Shown here one piece after another: positions 16,408-26,217 of a stretch of 64,000 nt of DNA. Under the pieces are notes generated by a model that was given only the letters and a program-made list of their open reading frames with translations, made no database searches and was not told the DNA's origin. Each line of letters starts with the position of its first letter. Position 1 is the stretch's first letter. This DNA is from Caloranaerobacter sp050286925. Its GTDB lineage: Bacteria; Bacillota; Clostridia; Tissierellales; Thermohalobacteraceae. Both the position numbers and the translations under genes were made by a program. The DNA lies in contig NZ_JBFWFX010000003.1 in the NCBI RefSeq assembly GCF_050286925.1, forward strand, positions 124,001 through 188,000. The letters run 5' to 3'.

Positions 16408-16809
16408 ATGTTGGATAGAATGTTTTCAACAGTTAATTTTTTAAAGCTTGCACTTGATGGGACTTGGTTAAGACATGAAGCTATTTCTAATAATATAGCT
16501 AATGCTAATACACCTGGGTACAAAAAAATTACAGTAGAGTTTGAAGATATATTAAAAGAAAATTTAGAAAACAAATCAATAAAACTAAAAGTTACAAATG
16601 AATTGCATATTAAATCACAACATAGTAATTTAGGTCCAAGAGTAATTAAACAAATGAATACTTCTACCAGATTAGATGGAAATAATGTGAATATTGATAT
16701 CGAAATGGCCAACTTAGCAAAAAACACGATTATGTATAATGCTTTAATTCGACAAACAGTATCAGAATTTAGTAGAATTAAGTCGGTTATTAATGAAGGG
16801 AGGAGATAA
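16408..16809 (+). CDS. flgB: Flagellar basal-body rod protein FlgB
   Basis: Proximal rod protein and first gene of the fla/che operon. The N-terminal motif HEAISNNIANANTPGYKK is the rod/hook family signature; the C-terminus contains NVNIDIEMANLAKN. The frame opens at 16306, but ATG 16408 follows AGAGGTGAG and yields the normal 133 residues. flgC starts two bases after the stop codon. Confidence 0.96.
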   Translation: MLDRMFSTVNFLKLALDGTWLRHEAISNNIANANTPGYKKITVEFEDILKENLENKSIKLKVTNELHIKSQHSNLGPRVIKQMNTSTRLDGNNVNIDIEMANLAKNTIMYNALIRQTVSEFSRIKSVINEGRR

Positions 16810-16811
16810 TA

Positions 16812-17252
16812 ATGGGAGTTTTTAATGCTATAAATATTAGTGCTTCGGGAATGAGTGCAGAAAGAATAAGAATGGATATTATCTCTAAGAATATAGCTAA
16901 TGCAAATACAACTAGGACAAGCAGTGGACTTCCCTATAGAAGAAAAGTAGTAGTATTTAAAGAAAAAAATAATAAACCTTTTTCATATTATTTGTCTGAT
17001 TATTCACGTAAGATTTTAAATGGACAAGGCGTAAAGGTTAGTGCAATAATAGAAGATAAAAGTCCGTTTAAAAAAGTATATGAACCAGGGCATCCTGATG
17101 CAGATAAAGATGGATATGTTTTAATGCCGAATGTAGAAGTGGTTAAAGAAATGGTAGATATGATATCTGCTTCTAGAGCTTATGAAGCAAATATAGCAGC
17201 AATTAATTCTTCTAAAACTATGGCGATGAGAGCCTTAGAAATAGGTAGATAA
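16812..17252 (+). CDS. flgC: Flagellar basal-body rod protein FlgC
   Basis: Rod subunit exported through the flagellar secretion system. The signature INISASGMSAERIRMDIISK starts at residue 6, and the C-terminal rod helix ends MISASRAYEANIAAINSSKT. The 146 residues fit the family. It is tightly packed between flgB and fliE. Confidence 0.97.
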   Translation: MGVFNAINISASGMSAERIRMDIISKNIANANTTRTSSGLPYRRKVVVFKEKNNKPFSYYLSDYSRKILNGQGVKVSAIIEDKSPFKKVYEPGHPDADKDGYVLMPNVEVVKEMVDMISASRAYEANIAAINSSKTMAMRALEIGR

Positions 17253-17266
17253 GGGAGGACAAGTAT

Positions 17267-17563
17267 ATGGAGATAAACAATATAAGTAAGATAGGAAATT
17301 CAAGTTATGTAAGTAAGAATATTAGTGTGAATAATAATGGAAAAGATTCTTTTGGAAAATTTTTAAAAGAAGCATTAGATAAAGTAAATAGTTTACAAAT
17401 AGAAGCTGAACGTTATAATAAATTATTGGCAATAGGGCAGATAGATAATATTCATGAAGTAATGATAGCTAGTGAAAAAGCGAATATAGCTTTACAGCTT
17501 ACATTGAGTATTAGGAATAAGGTTATAGATGCATATAAGGAGATAATGAGGATGCAAATTTAA
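17267..17563 (+). CDS. fliE: Flagellar hook-basal body protein FliE
   Basis: Adapter joining the MS ring to the rod. The C-terminal half is diagnostic: HEVMIASEKANIALQLTLSI followed by RNKVIDAYKEIMRMQI. The 98 residues have a variable N-terminus as usual. GGGAGGA precedes the ATG. Confidence 0.96.
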   Translation: MEINNISKIGNSSYVSKNISVNNNGKDSFGKFLKEALDKVNSLQIEAERYNKLLAIGQIDNIHEVMIASEKANIALQLTLSIRNKVIDAYKEIMRMQI

Positions 17564-17593
17564 TTTAGTCGTAGCAGGAAATGAGGTGATTGA

Positions 17594-19135
17594 GTGTCTG
17601 AAACTATAAATAAAATTAGAAATCAGCTTAACGATTTTTGGAGTGGACTAGATAAATCGAAGAAAATTAAGTTAACAGTTAGTGCATTTTTAGTTATTAT
17701 TAGCGTTAGTTTGGTTACATATTATTTTACACGTACAGAATATGAAGTTCTTTATAAAAACTTGAGTTTAAAAGATGCGGGACTTATAACAGATAAGTTA
17801 AATGAAATGGGCATAAAATGGAAAAATGCAGATGAAGGCACAACTATTTTAGTGCCAAAAGGGTATAAAAATAAGGTGAAAATTCAGTTAGCAACCGAGG
17901 GGCTGCCTAAAGACGGTTATAGTTTTCTAGATGCATTAAATGATAATAGTTGGACTATGACAGATTACGAAAAAAGGCAGAGATTAGAATATGCTTTAGA
18001 AAATGAACTTGCAAGTACTATAGCAGAAATTGATGGAATAGAAGGTGCTAAGGTATATTTAGATATACCAGATGAGAGTAGTTTTGTATTAAAGCAAAGT
18101 GAGGAAGCTACAGCTTCAGTTTTCGTTAAATTATCTAGGGGGCAGCATTTATCACAAGAGCAAGTACTTGCTATAAGAAACTTAGTAGCTGGAGCTGTTA
18201 AAGAAATAAAGTTAGAAAATGTTTCAATTATTGATGATACAGGTGAATTGCTTACTGCAGATGAAAATATCGGAAGATATAATTATAGCAAGCAATTAGA
18301 TATTCAATGGAGTATACAAAAAAGAATTGATAATAGTATAAAAAGGTTTTTAGAAACTATGTTTGGCTACGGAAATGTTGATGTAAGATCAAGTGTAAAG
18401 ATGAATTTCGATAGTGAAGTTACAAAAGTCATACAATTTCAACCACCGGTAGATGGCAGTGATGAAGGTTTAATACGTAGTATGGAGCAATTAGAGGAGA
18501 ATATGGTTAACGGACTAGATGGAGGAGTGCCAGGAGTCGATTCGAATTCTGATAATATAGTTGATTATGTACAGTCTGATAAAGACAATTCAAAGTTTTA
18601 TAAAGCAAGTAAAACAATTAATTATGAGTTAAATGAAATAAACAAGCAAATTGAAAAAGCACCTGGCAGTATTGAATCTATAACTGTTGCAATTTTGATT
18701 AATGAAGATGCGATTGCAGATGGAGAGCTTTCAGCTGAAGAAAAGAAGGAAATTATTAAATTAATATATGCAGCTACAGGATTAGATACAAAACAAGTAC
18801 AAGTAAATACAGCAAAATTTAATAAGTCATTACCAGATAATATTGATTATGTTACTAATGACGCTAGTAATAAAAATAATAATCTGATTTTGATATTATC
18901 AATAGCTTTCATTGCATTAGCCGGGTTATTTGGAACTATTTACTATAGGCGTAAAAATGAAAAATATGATATCAATGAGGTGTTAGAACAGAAATCAACA
19001 CAATTTGAACGGATAGAAGAGATAGATTTAGCAAGTAATGAAAAGTCAGAAATTAAGAGTCAAATTGAGAAGTTTATTGACAAAAAACCAGAAGCTGTTG
19101 CACAATTATTAAGAACTTGGTTAAATGAGGATTAA
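17594..19135 (+). CDS. fliF: Flagellar MS-ring protein FliF
   Basis: Builds the membrane/supramembrane ring. The first transmembrane segment (SAFLVIISVSLVTYYFT) is near residues 31-47, followed by the ring-building domain (LYKNLSLKDAGLITDKLNEM). The second membrane segment (LILILSIAFIALAGLFGTIY) is near 430-450, and a cytoplasmic tail that contacts FliG follows. The GTG start lies after GAGGTGAT. At 513 residues it is within the family range. Confidence 0.97.
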   Translation: MSETINKIRNQLNDFWSGLDKSKKIKLTVSAFLVIISVSLVTYYFTRTEYEVLYKNLSLKDAGLITDKLNEMGIKWKNADEGTTILVPKGYKNKVKIQLATEGLPKDGYSFLDALNDNSWTMTDYEKRQRLEYALENELASTIAEIDGIEGAKVYLDIPDESSFVLKQSEEATASVFVKLSRGQHLSQEQVLAIRNLVAGAVKEIKLENVSIIDDTGELLTADENIGRYNYSKQLDIQWSIQKRIDNSIKRFLETMFGYGNVDVRSSVKMNFDSEVTKVIQFQPPVDGSDEGLIRSMEQLEENMVNGLDGGVPGVDSNSDNIVDYVQSDKDNSKFYKASKTINYELNEINKQIEKAPGSIESITVAILINEDAIADGELSAEEKKEIIKLIYAATGLDTKQVQVNTAKFNKSLPDNIDYVTNDASNKNNNLILILSIAFIALAGLFGTIYYRRKNEKYDINEVLEQKSTQFERIEEIDLASNEKSEIKSQIEKFIDKKPEAVAQLLRTWLNED

Positions 19136-19149
19136 GGGGGAGGAGAACC

Positions 19150-20157
19150 ATGTCCAGATTACAGCAACTGACTGGAAGAGAGAAAGCTGCAATATTATTG
19201 ATAACTTTAGGGCCACAAAAATCAGCTGAAATATTTAAACATCTAAATGACGAAGAGATTGAAGAGCTTACTTTGGAAATTGCAAATATTAGAATGGTTT
19301 CTCCTGAAGAAAAGGAAAAAGTGTTAGAAGATTTTTATCAATTATGTTTAGCTCAAGAGTATATATCTGAAGGCGGAATAAATTATGCTAAGGATGTTCT
19401 AGAAAGAGCTTTAGGTTCTCAAAAAGCAATTGATATAATTAATAGATTAACTGCTTCATTACAAGTAAGACCTTTTGAGTTTATTAGAAAGGCAGATCCT
19501 AATCAATTGCTAAATTATATACAAAACGAACATCCACAGACTATAGCTTTAATATTGTCATATCTTAAACCTAGTCAAGCAGGGCAAATTCTATCGAGTT
19601 TGCCTCAAGATAAGCAAGCTGAAGTAGCAAAAAGAATTGCAATAATGGATAGAACGTCACCTGATATAATTAAGGAAATAGAAAGAGTGTTAGAGAATAA
19701 ATTCTCAAATCTAGTTACCCAAGACTATACAAGTGTGGGTGGAATTGAAACAATAGTATCTATACTTAACACTGTTGACCGTGGAACTGAAAAACATATT
19801 ATGGAAGAATTAGAAGCACAAGATGCTGAATTAAGTGAAGAAATAAGAAGAAGAATGTTTGTATTTGAAGATATTGTAACTTTAGATAGTAGGTCTATAC
19901 AAAGAGTTATTAGGGAAATTGATAACAATCAATGGGCAATTGCTCTTAAATCTGCTAGTGAAGAAGTTAAACAAGTTATTTTTGCTAATATGTCTAAGCG
20001 TTTAGCAGAAATGATAAAAGAAGATATGGAATTTATGGGTCCTGTTCGATTGAAAGATATAGAAGAAGCTCAACAGAATATTGTTAATGTTATAAGAAGA
20101 CTTGAAGAAGAAGGCGAAATAGTTACTCCAAGAGGAGGGGACGAGATAGTTGTCTAA
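19150..20157 (+). CDS. fliG: Flagellar motor switch protein FliG
   Basis: C-ring protein that contacts MotA and transmits torque. It starts SRLQQLTGREKAAILLITLG. The middle EHPQTIALILSYL motif and the C-terminal charged torque helix (RRRMFVFEDIVTLDSRSIQR) are present. It is 335 residues. The end overlaps the fliH TTG start by eight bases, suggesting coupling. Confidence 0.98.
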   Translation: MSRLQQLTGREKAAILLITLGPQKSAEIFKHLNDEEIEELTLEIANIRMVSPEEKEKVLEDFYQLCLAQEYISEGGINYAKDVLERALGSQKAIDIINRLTASLQVRPFEFIRKADPNQLLNYIQNEHPQTIALILSYLKPSQAGQILSSLPQDKQAEVAKRIAIMDRTSPDIIKEIERVLENKFSNLVTQDYTSVGGIETIVSILNTVDRGTEKHIMEELEAQDAELSEEIRRRMFVFEDIVTLDSRSIQRVIREIDNNQWAIALKSASEEVKQVIFANMSKRLAEMIKEDMEFMGPVRLKDIEEAQQNIVNVIRRLEEEGEIVTPRGGDEIVV

Positions 20158-20878
20158 TGTTATTAAGTCATATCAAGTGATTGTAGAAACACCTATTACA
20201 GATGGTAATGTAAAGACTGATAGTAAAAATAATGTTGAAAAGATCATAGAAGATGCTTGGAAAAAACATGATGAAATCATAAATAGAGCTAAAGCTGAAG
20301 CAGAAACGATTCTTAATGAAGCAAGAGAAAATGCAGATGTTATAATGGAAAAAACGTATAAAAAATCTCATTTGATAATTGAAGAATCAAAACAAAAGGG
20401 TTATGAAGAGGGTTATAAAAAAGGTTATGAAGAGGGTTGTATAGAAGCTGAAAAAATTATTAAAGAAGCTAATAATATAAAAAGAGAATATCTGCAAAAA
20501 AGGGCCGTATATTTGAAACAATTAGAAAAAGATATTATAGAGTTAGTGATTAACATAAGTGAAAAAATAATTAACCAGAAACTGGATGATGATAAAGAAG
20601 TTATTATATCGATTATTTTAAAAGGTTTAGAGAGTTTATTAATAAGTGATAAAGTTGTTATTAGGGTTTCTAAAGATGACTATGATATTGTTGAACTTGC
20701 TAAAGAAAGATTATTAGCAGAAGCAAGTTTGATCGAAGATATTGAAGTGAAAATTGATAATAAATTAGAAAAAGGTGGCTGTGTTATAGAGACTGAAAGA
20801 GGTTGTGTAGATGTCAGTATAAAAACTCAAATTGAAGCAATGAAAAAAACTTTAAAAGATATTTTAAATAGTGAGTGA
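20150..20878 (+). CDS. fliH: Flagellar export ATPase regulator FliH
   Basis: Stator-like partner of the FliI ATPase. Glycine-repeat helices typical of FliH are seen as KGYEEGYKKGYEEGCIEA, about residues 83-100, after a coiled-coil rich in Ala/Glu. The C-terminal half contains the V-ATPase subunit E-like segment (IELVINISEKIINQKL). The TTG start at 20150 follows AGAGGAGGGG inside fliG. Identification relies on motif and position. Confidence 0.92.
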   Translation: MSNVIKSYQVIVETPITDGNVKTDSKNNVEKIIEDAWKKHDEIINRAKAEAETILNEARENADVIMEKTYKKSHLIIEESKQKGYEEGYKKGYEEGCIEAEKIIKEANNIKREYLQKRAVYLKQLEKDIIELVINISEKIINQKLDDDKEVIISIILKGLESLLISDKVVIRVSKDDYDIVELAKERLLAEASLIEDIEVKIDNKLEKGGCVIETERGCVDVSIKTQIEAMKKTLKDILNSE

Positions 20879-20883
20879 TATGT

Positions 20884-22203
20884 ATGGAAGTAATAGATAT
20901 AAAAAAATATGTAGATGCAGTTAATAATGTTAAATTAATTAAGTACTATGGGAAAGTAACTAAAGTTATTGGTCTTACAATTGAATCAAATGGTCCACAA
21001 GCCAGTATAGGAGAACTATGTTATATATATCCTTTTAGCAGTAAAGTTGCTATACCAGCTGAAGTAGTTGGATTTAAGGAAGACAAGGTTTTATTAATGC
21101 CTTTAGGAGATATGGAGGGAATAGGACCAGGTAGTATTGTTGTATCAACAGGAAGTTCTTTAAAAGTTAATGTTAGTGAAGAGCTTATTGGACGAGTTTT
21201 AGATGGATTAGGCGAACCGATCGATGGCAAAGGGCCGATAAGTAATAGTAAAACTTATTCAGTTATGAATAACCCACCAAATCCTTTACAAAGAAAGAAA
21301 ATAAGAGAAATTTTACCATTGGGTATAAAAGCAATAGATGGTTTATTGACTTGTGGGAAGGGGCAAAGAATAGGCATTTTTGCAGGGAGTGGTGTTGGAA
21401 AAAGTACGACATTAGGAATGATTGCAAGAAATGTAAAAGCGGATGTTAATGTAATTGCACTTATAGGTGAAAGAGGTAGAGAAGTAAGAGAATTTATAGA
21501 AAATGATTTGAAAGAAGAAGGGTTAAAAAAGTCCGTTGTTGTGGTTGCGACATCTGATAAGCCTGCTCTTGTCAGGATGAAAGGAGCTTTTTTAGCAACA
21601 GCGATTGCTGAATATTTTAGGGATAAAGGTAAAAATGTGATGCTTTTAATGGATTCGTTAACTAGATTTGCAATGGCACAGAGAGAGGTTGGGTTAGCTG
21701 TTGGAGAACCACCGGTTACAAAAGGATATACACCATCGGTTTTTGCATTACTACCGAAACTTTTAGAAAGAGCAGGAACATCGGATAAAGGGACAATTAC
21801 AGCCTTATATACGGTTTTAGTCGATGGAGACGATTTAAATGAACCAATAACTGATACCGTAAGAGGAATATTGGACGGACACATAGTTTTGTCAAGAAAA
21901 TTAGCAAATCAAAACCACTATCCTGCAATTGATGTGTTAGCAAGTATTAGTAGAGTAATGCCTAACATATGCGACCAAGAACATATAGATCTTGCTAATA
22001 AAATAAAGGATATAATATCAACTTATAAGGAAGCAGAAGATTTAATAAATATTGGTGCCTATAAACAAGGTACTAATGAGAAAATTGATATTGCTATTAA
22101 TGTTATAGAAAAGATTAATAGTTTTCTAAAACAAGATATAATGGAAAAATATACATTAGAAGAAACAATAAAAATAATGAAGGATATCATATCAGAACTT
22201 TAG
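20884..22203 (+). CDS. fliI: Flagellar type III export ATPase FliI
   Basis: F1-beta-like ATPase that energises substrate unfolding for export. Walker A is GIFAGSGVGKST near residue 168; Walker B is VMLLMDSLTRFAMAQREVGL. The C-terminus is helical. I prefer ATG 20884 (MEVIDIKKYV) over a GTG at 20875 that overlaps the fliH stop, although neither has a strong ribosome binding site. It is about 439 residues, the usual size. Confidence 0.97.
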   Translation: MEVIDIKKYVDAVNNVKLIKYYGKVTKVIGLTIESNGPQASIGELCYIYPFSSKVAIPAEVVGFKEDKVLLMPLGDMEGIGPGSIVVSTGSSLKVNVSEELIGRVLDGLGEPIDGKGPISNSKTYSVMNNPPNPLQRKKIREILPLGIKAIDGLLTCGKGQRIGIFAGSGVGKSTTLGMIARNVKADVNVIALIGERGREVREFIENDLKEEGLKKSVVVVATSDKPALVRMKGAFLATAIAEYFRDKGKNVMLLMDSLTRFAMAQREVGLAVGEPPVTKGYTPSVFALLPKLLERAGTSDKGTITALYTVLVDGDDLNEPITDTVRGILDGHIVLSRKLANQNHYPAIDVLASISRVMPNICDQEHIDLANKIKDIISTYKEAEDLINIGAYKQGTNEKIDIAINVIEKINSFLKQDIMEKYTLEETIKIMKDIISEL

Positions 22204-22215
22204 GATGTGATTTGA

Positions 22216-22656
22216 ATGCAAAGTAGTTTTAAATTTAAGTTTCAGAAGATTTTAGAGTACAAGGAGACTATGGAAAACTTAAGATTAGCTGATTATAATA
22301 AGGCAAAAGAGATTTTAAAGTCAGAAGAAAAAAAACTTAAAGAATTAATAAATTATAAAAAGAATGAATTAGCTATGAGAAATATAAACGTAAAAAATAC
22401 GACCATATTTGATTTGAAAAATTACAGTATGATACTAGGCTATATTAATAAGGAAATAGCAAAGCAAGAAACTAGAGTAGATAATGCCAGAGATATAGTG
22501 GATAGTAAGAAAAAAGTTCTTTTAGAAGCTTTAAAGGAAAAAAAAATAATGGAAAAAATCAAGGAAAAGCATTACAATGAGTTTATTTATGAAATTAAAA
22601 AAGAAGAGGATAATTTGACAGATGAAATTGTAAACTTCAGAAGCAGTAAGAATTAA
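22216..22656 (+). CDS. fliJ: Flagellar export protein FliJ
   Basis: Small coiled-coil stalk protein of the export ATPase. The 146 residues are almost entirely helical and charged. They begin QSSFKFKFQKILEYKETMEN, the typical FliJ opening. It lies directly after fliI, as in nearly all flagellar operons. Confidence 0.92.
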   Translation: MQSSFKFKFQKILEYKETMENLRLADYNKAKEILKSEEKKLKELINYKKNELAMRNINVKNTTIFDLKNYSMILGYINKEIAKQETRVDNARDIVDSKKKVLLEALKEKKIMEKIKEKHYNEFIYEIKKEEDNLTDEIVNFRSSKN

Positions 22657-22668
22657 CGGGGGTTTGTT

Positions 22669-23907
22669 ATGACGAAAGAAAAAAAGAGAGGTAATAAAAT
22701 TGTTTCAATAGTTGTTATTATATTTTTAACATTAACTATACCAATTGGGGTTTTAGCAACGATTTATTATAAAGTTGATTCTTTTAGAACATTAGTTAAT
22801 AATCAGTTGAAAGATGCTCCAGGTTTTGTAGGGGAGTATTTTAGTAGATATCCGACTGAAGAAGAAATTGAAGCTAAAAAAATGTTTCTTATCGAGTATC
22901 TTAATAAGATTGATATAAATAGTGCAGCAGATAAATTGTATATTATAAAAAAAGATGACAACAAGCTTTATAATGAGATTATAAGATTGATGAATAGTAA
23001 ATACCCAAGTAAAACAGTAGATATGATTAAATTGATTAGAGAGATGGAATTGAGAAAAGATTTGCTTTTTTCATTGTATGATGAAATACAAAAAGAAGAG
23101 CAAGATAATATTAAAAAAGAAGCAGAAAGACTTCAAAAAATGGACAGTTATTTAGCTTTAAAAGAAATTAAAGAGAAAATTAATAGTAGTACAAATGAAC
23201 AAGATAAAGTTGCATATATAATTAATAATATGGATGATAAGAAAGTAGTAGAGATTCTATATTATTTAAGTGATGATGAAAAAAAATTAATATTATCTAA
23301 GTTGTCATCAATTGATAAAGATAAAATGTATATATTAAAATCTTATTTACTAGAAAGAGAGATGAAATATGAAGAGTTTAGGAACCTAGCGAAAATTTAT
23401 GCAGGAAAGAATTCATATGAGGCTTATAAAATCCTGGGAAATACAGAAAAGTACTCAATTGGGGATTTAGCTAAAATATATATGAATTTACCTTTAAAGA
23501 AAGCAGCAGATATTCTTAAATATTCAGAAGATAAAGATTTTATTGAAGAGTTATTTTATAATATTAGACATGAAGAACTACTAACTGGTTCAAAAGAAAA
23601 TATTACAGTTAAATTAAGTCAAATTATTGATTACATAAAAGAGTATGAAGAAAAATTAAATGATTTAGTTTTAATTTACGAAAAAATGGATGCTAAGGAT
23701 GTAGCTAATATTATTGAAAAATTAATTGTAAACGACAAAAAATTAACAGCACTTGAAATAGATTCTATCAGCTACTATACTGTTTCTGATTCAAAATTGG
23801 CTATAGATATATTAAGAAGATTGAAAAAAACGACTGTGTCAGAAGTACTAAAAAATTTAAATGATAGAAAAGCAGCTGAAATTACTAGGAAGTTAGCTCT
23901 ACAATGA
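22669..23907 (+). CDS. MotE/YlxF-like membrane protein with MgtE-N-type domain
   Basis: 412 residues. One N-terminal membrane anchor (IVSIVVIIFLTLTIPIGVLA, about 12-31) is followed by a long helical region with MgtE-N-like repeats (VVEILYYLSDDEKKLILSKL; the C-terminal VSEVLKNLNDRKAAEITRKL). This layout and the fliJ-to-fliK position match the YlxF/MotE family, whose MotE members act as chaperones or stabilisers for motor proteins. It is longer than Bacillus YlxF, mainly through the repeated helical middle. Confidence 0.75.
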   Translation: MTKEKKRGNKIVSIVVIIFLTLTIPIGVLATIYYKVDSFRTLVNNQLKDAPGFVGEYFSRYPTEEEIEAKKMFLIEYLNKIDINSAADKLYIIKKDDNKLYNEIIRLMNSKYPSKTVDMIKLIREMELRKDLLFSLYDEIQKEEQDNIKKEAERLQKMDSYLALKEIKEKINSSTNEQDKVAYIINNMDDKKVVEILYYLSDDEKKLILSKLSSIDKDKMYILKSYLLEREMKYEEFRNLAKIYAGKNSYEAYKILGNTEKYSIGDLAKIYMNLPLKKAADILKYSEDKDFIEELFYNIRHEELLTGSKENITVKLSQIIDYIKEYEEKLNDLVLIYEKMDAKDVANIIEKLIVNDKKLTALEIDSISYYTVSDSKLAIDILRRLKKTTVSEVLKNLNDRKAAEITRKLALQ

Positions 23908-23924
23908 TGAAAGGAGGTGAGTTA

Positions 23925-25307
23925 GTGAATAGTATTGCTGAAATAACTTTTATTAATAATAATTTTAAAGCAGATACAAAGTGTAATTTCAAAGAGAAAT
24001 CAAAAGACAATAGTTTTGAAAATGTACTAAGTGATAAGTTGAATAATAAGGAGGATAAAGAAGTTCAAGACAGACAAATTATTTCGGTTAAAAGTTACAA
24101 TAAAGATAAAGAAGACAGAAAAGGTAAGGTTAATTTAAAAAGAAAAGATACCGATAGTGAAGAAATACAAAAAGATGAAGATATTTATAATGAGGAAAAC
24201 GAAAATGTTGAATTTGCTGATAGAAAAATTAATATAAATTTTATGTTAGAAAATATTGAAGAGATAATAGCTGATATTAACAAAATTTTATTAAATAAAA
24301 ATAACGAAAAAACTAAATTAAATAGTGATTTTAAAAGTCTTTTGATTCAGTTTGAGAATATTAAGAAACATGATGTTTTAAATCTAAAATTGGAAAAGAA
24401 TATTATAGGACTAACAAATCAAATAATAACTTTATTACAAACATATAAAGAAAATGAAGAAATTAAAATGGACCAGGAAATTAGTGAATTATTCAGTAAA
24501 TTAAATTATTTAGTAGAAGATTTATTAAATAAAAGTGAACAAAGTGAAAACCTTAAGTTTTTTGAAGGATTTACAAGTAGAAAAGATAATATGAAAAAGC
24601 TTAATACATACAGAGAAAGTAATGAAAATAAAGAAAATAGAGAAATAAGATTAGCTGGTAATATGAAAAATGAACATTATAAGTCACTTATAAAAGAAGA
24701 TTTAATAGAAGATAAAATAATAGAAAATGATTTTGTAGGTAATAAAAATGAAAGAATTTTAACAGTAAACAACTATATGAACAATTTAATTGATAAGTTC
24801 AATGATGTTAAAGAAAGTATTTTAAATAACTATGAGAACAATTTAGCTGATGAAAGAACTTTATTACAGAATATAGATAAAAATATGTTGATGAAACAGA
24901 TTATTGAAAAATTGAGTTTAAATAATAAAAAAATAAATCCAGAAATAAGAATTAAGCTAAAACCAGAAGTTTTAGGCGACTTATTTTTAAAGATTACAAC
25001 AAAAGAAAATTTAGTTTTAGCTCGAATCATTGTAGAAAATTATCAAGTAAAACAAGCAATAGAAGCAAATTTAGATATTTTAAAAGACAATCTTAAAGAA
25101 CAGGGATTAGAAATTCATGAATTTAGTATAGATGTAGGACAAAGTGCAAATTTTGAAAATTATAATTCTCAATCTGGTTATAACAGAAATTATTTTATGA
25201 ATCAAAAGGGAAGTAAGTTAATAAATCGTGATGTTGAAAAAGAATTCTTATATAATAATGAATTATTAAATAGTCTCATAGATAGTAGTATTGATTTAAA
25301 AGCATAG
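23925..25307 (+). CDS. fliK: Flagellar hook-length control protein FliK
   Basis: Molecular ruler that measures hook length and switches FlhB specificity. The N-terminal 290 residues are low-complexity Lys/Glu/Asn and poorly conserved. The C-terminal Flg_hook domain is clear: INPEIRIKLKPEVLGDLFLK, then VKQAIEANLDILKDNLKEQG and LEIHEFSIDVG. GTG 23925 follows GGAGGTGAG; an upstream ATG at 23904 precedes that site and is unlikely. About 460 residues. Confidence 0.92.
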   Translation: MNSIAEITFINNNFKADTKCNFKEKSKDNSFENVLSDKLNNKEDKEVQDRQIISVKSYNKDKEDRKGKVNLKRKDTDSEEIQKDEDIYNEENENVEFADRKININFMLENIEEIIADINKILLNKNNEKTKLNSDFKSLLIQFENIKKHDVLNLKLEKNIIGLTNQIITLLQTYKENEEIKMDQEISELFSKLNYLVEDLLNKSEQSENLKFFEGFTSRKDNMKKLNTYRESNENKENREIRLAGNMKNEHYKSLIKEDLIEDKIIENDFVGNKNERILTVNNYMNNLIDKFNDVKESILNNYENNLADERTLLQNIDKNMLMKQIIEKLSLNNKKINPEIRIKLKPEVLGDLFLKITTKENLVLARIIVENYQVKQAIEANLDILKDNLKEQGLEIHEFSIDVGQSANFENYNSQSGYNRNYFMNQKGSKLINRDVEKEFLYNNELLNSLIDSSIDLKA

Positions 25308-25320
25308 AGGTGATAATTTA

Positions 25321-25755
25321 ATGAGTATTAATGAGGTTAACAATCAGAAATTTTATAGCTTTACAAATGATAATTCAAAGTCTCATAAAAAAACTGATAC
25401 AAATAATAGTACTTTAGGTAAAGATTCTTTTTTAAAGTTATTAGTAACACAGTTGAGAAATCAAGATCCATTAAATCCTATTGATGATAAAGAGTTTATT
25501 TCACAGATGGCTCAATTTAGTACATTAGAGAAAATACAAACATTAGATGAAAACTTGCAAAAGTCGCAAAAAAATATATTGGAGGAGATTAAAAATTTTA
25601 ACAGTTATCAAAAGGAGATTAAAAAAGAGATCAAAAGTTTAATTAATAGTTTTCAAAAAGAGAATGCCGAAAAACTACTAGAAATTAAGACAGTCTTGAA
25701 TTCCATTGAGAGGAATATAAATGAAATGTATTTTAGTAATACAAATTTGGAGTGA
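25321..25755 (+). CDS. flgD: Flagellar hook assembly scaffold FlgD
   Basis: Hook cap protein that guides FlgE polymerisation. The conserved N-terminal core is LGKDSFLKLLVTQLRNQDPL followed by DDKEFISQMAQFSTLEKIQ. At 144 residues it is a short form lacking the C-terminal FlgD Ig/Tudor-like domains, as in Bacillus and many Clostridia. It lies between fliK and the TIGR02530-like gene. Confidence 0.95.
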   Translation: MSINEVNNQKFYSFTNDNSKSHKKTDTNNSTLGKDSFLKLLVTQLRNQDPLNPIDDKEFISQMAQFSTLEKIQTLDENLQKSQKNILEEIKNFNSYQKEIKKEIKSLINSFQKENAEKLLEIKTVLNSIERNINEMYFSNTNLE

Positions 25756-25760
25756 TATAG

Positions 25761-26144
25761 ATGAATGTTTCTTATGAAAATATAATAGTAAAAAATAGAA
25801 TTAATTCTAGTGAATATATAAGAAAAAAAATAAATGTGGAACAAAATTGCAGTTTTGATGATATATTAAGAAAAATTGAAAAAAAAAGTAGCCAATTGAA
25901 ATTTTCAAAACATGCAGTTAAGAGAATGGAATTAAGGAATATAAAGCTTAATAAAGATGATTTGAAGAGTATAGAAAATGCTGTTAATAAGGCAGAAGAC
26001 AAAGGTGTTAAAGAAGCTTTAGTCCTTTTTAAAGATAAAGCTTTTATAATAAGTATTAAAAATAGGACTGTTATTACAACTGTAACTCAAGAGCAACTAA
26101 AAGAGAGTGTGTTTACAAATATTGATGGAGCTGTAATTATATAG
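25761..26144 (+). CDS. Conserved flagellar operon protein (TIGR02530-like)
   Basis: 127 residues. The conserved core is KFSKHAVKRMELRNIKL, then KAEDKGVKEALVLFKDKAFI and NRTVITTVTQEQLKE. That matches the short protein found between flgD and flgE in many Firmicute flagellar operons (TIGR02530 in my recollection). It has no signal peptide or membrane segment. Function is not firmly assigned; hook assembly is likely from context. Its stop codon forms the base of a hairpin that precedes flgE. Confidence 0.82.
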   Translation: MNVSYENIIVKNRINSSEYIRKKINVEQNCSFDDILRKIEKKSSQLKFSKHAVKRMELRNIKLNKDDLKSIENAVNKAEDKGVKEALVLFKDKAFIISIKNRTVITTVTQEQLKESVFTNIDGAVII

Positions 26145-26193
26145 CTGGACCTTTTTAGGGAGCTATTTATGCCTGACTGACAGAGGGCATAAC
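26142..26193 (+). promoter_or_regulatory. Two hairpins in the flgE 5' region
   Basis: Hairpin 1: ATAGCT (26142-26147) with AGCTAT (26162-26167), with an inner CCT/AGG helix. Hairpin 2: TTATGCC (26168-26174) with GGCATAA (26187-26193). They are back to back, start at the preceding stop codon, and end about ten bases before the flgE ribosome binding site. Neither is followed by a T run, so they look like mRNA processing, stability or translation elements rather than terminators. Confidence 0.5.
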
Positions 26194-26217
26194 AAAAAAT
26201 GAAGGGGGTTTTTAATT

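Noticed and set aside
21255..21884. 209-residue antisense open frame opposite fliI
   Set aside because: fliI is unmistakable in the other strand; the antisense frame has no ribosome binding site or recognisable domain and reflects codon bias.
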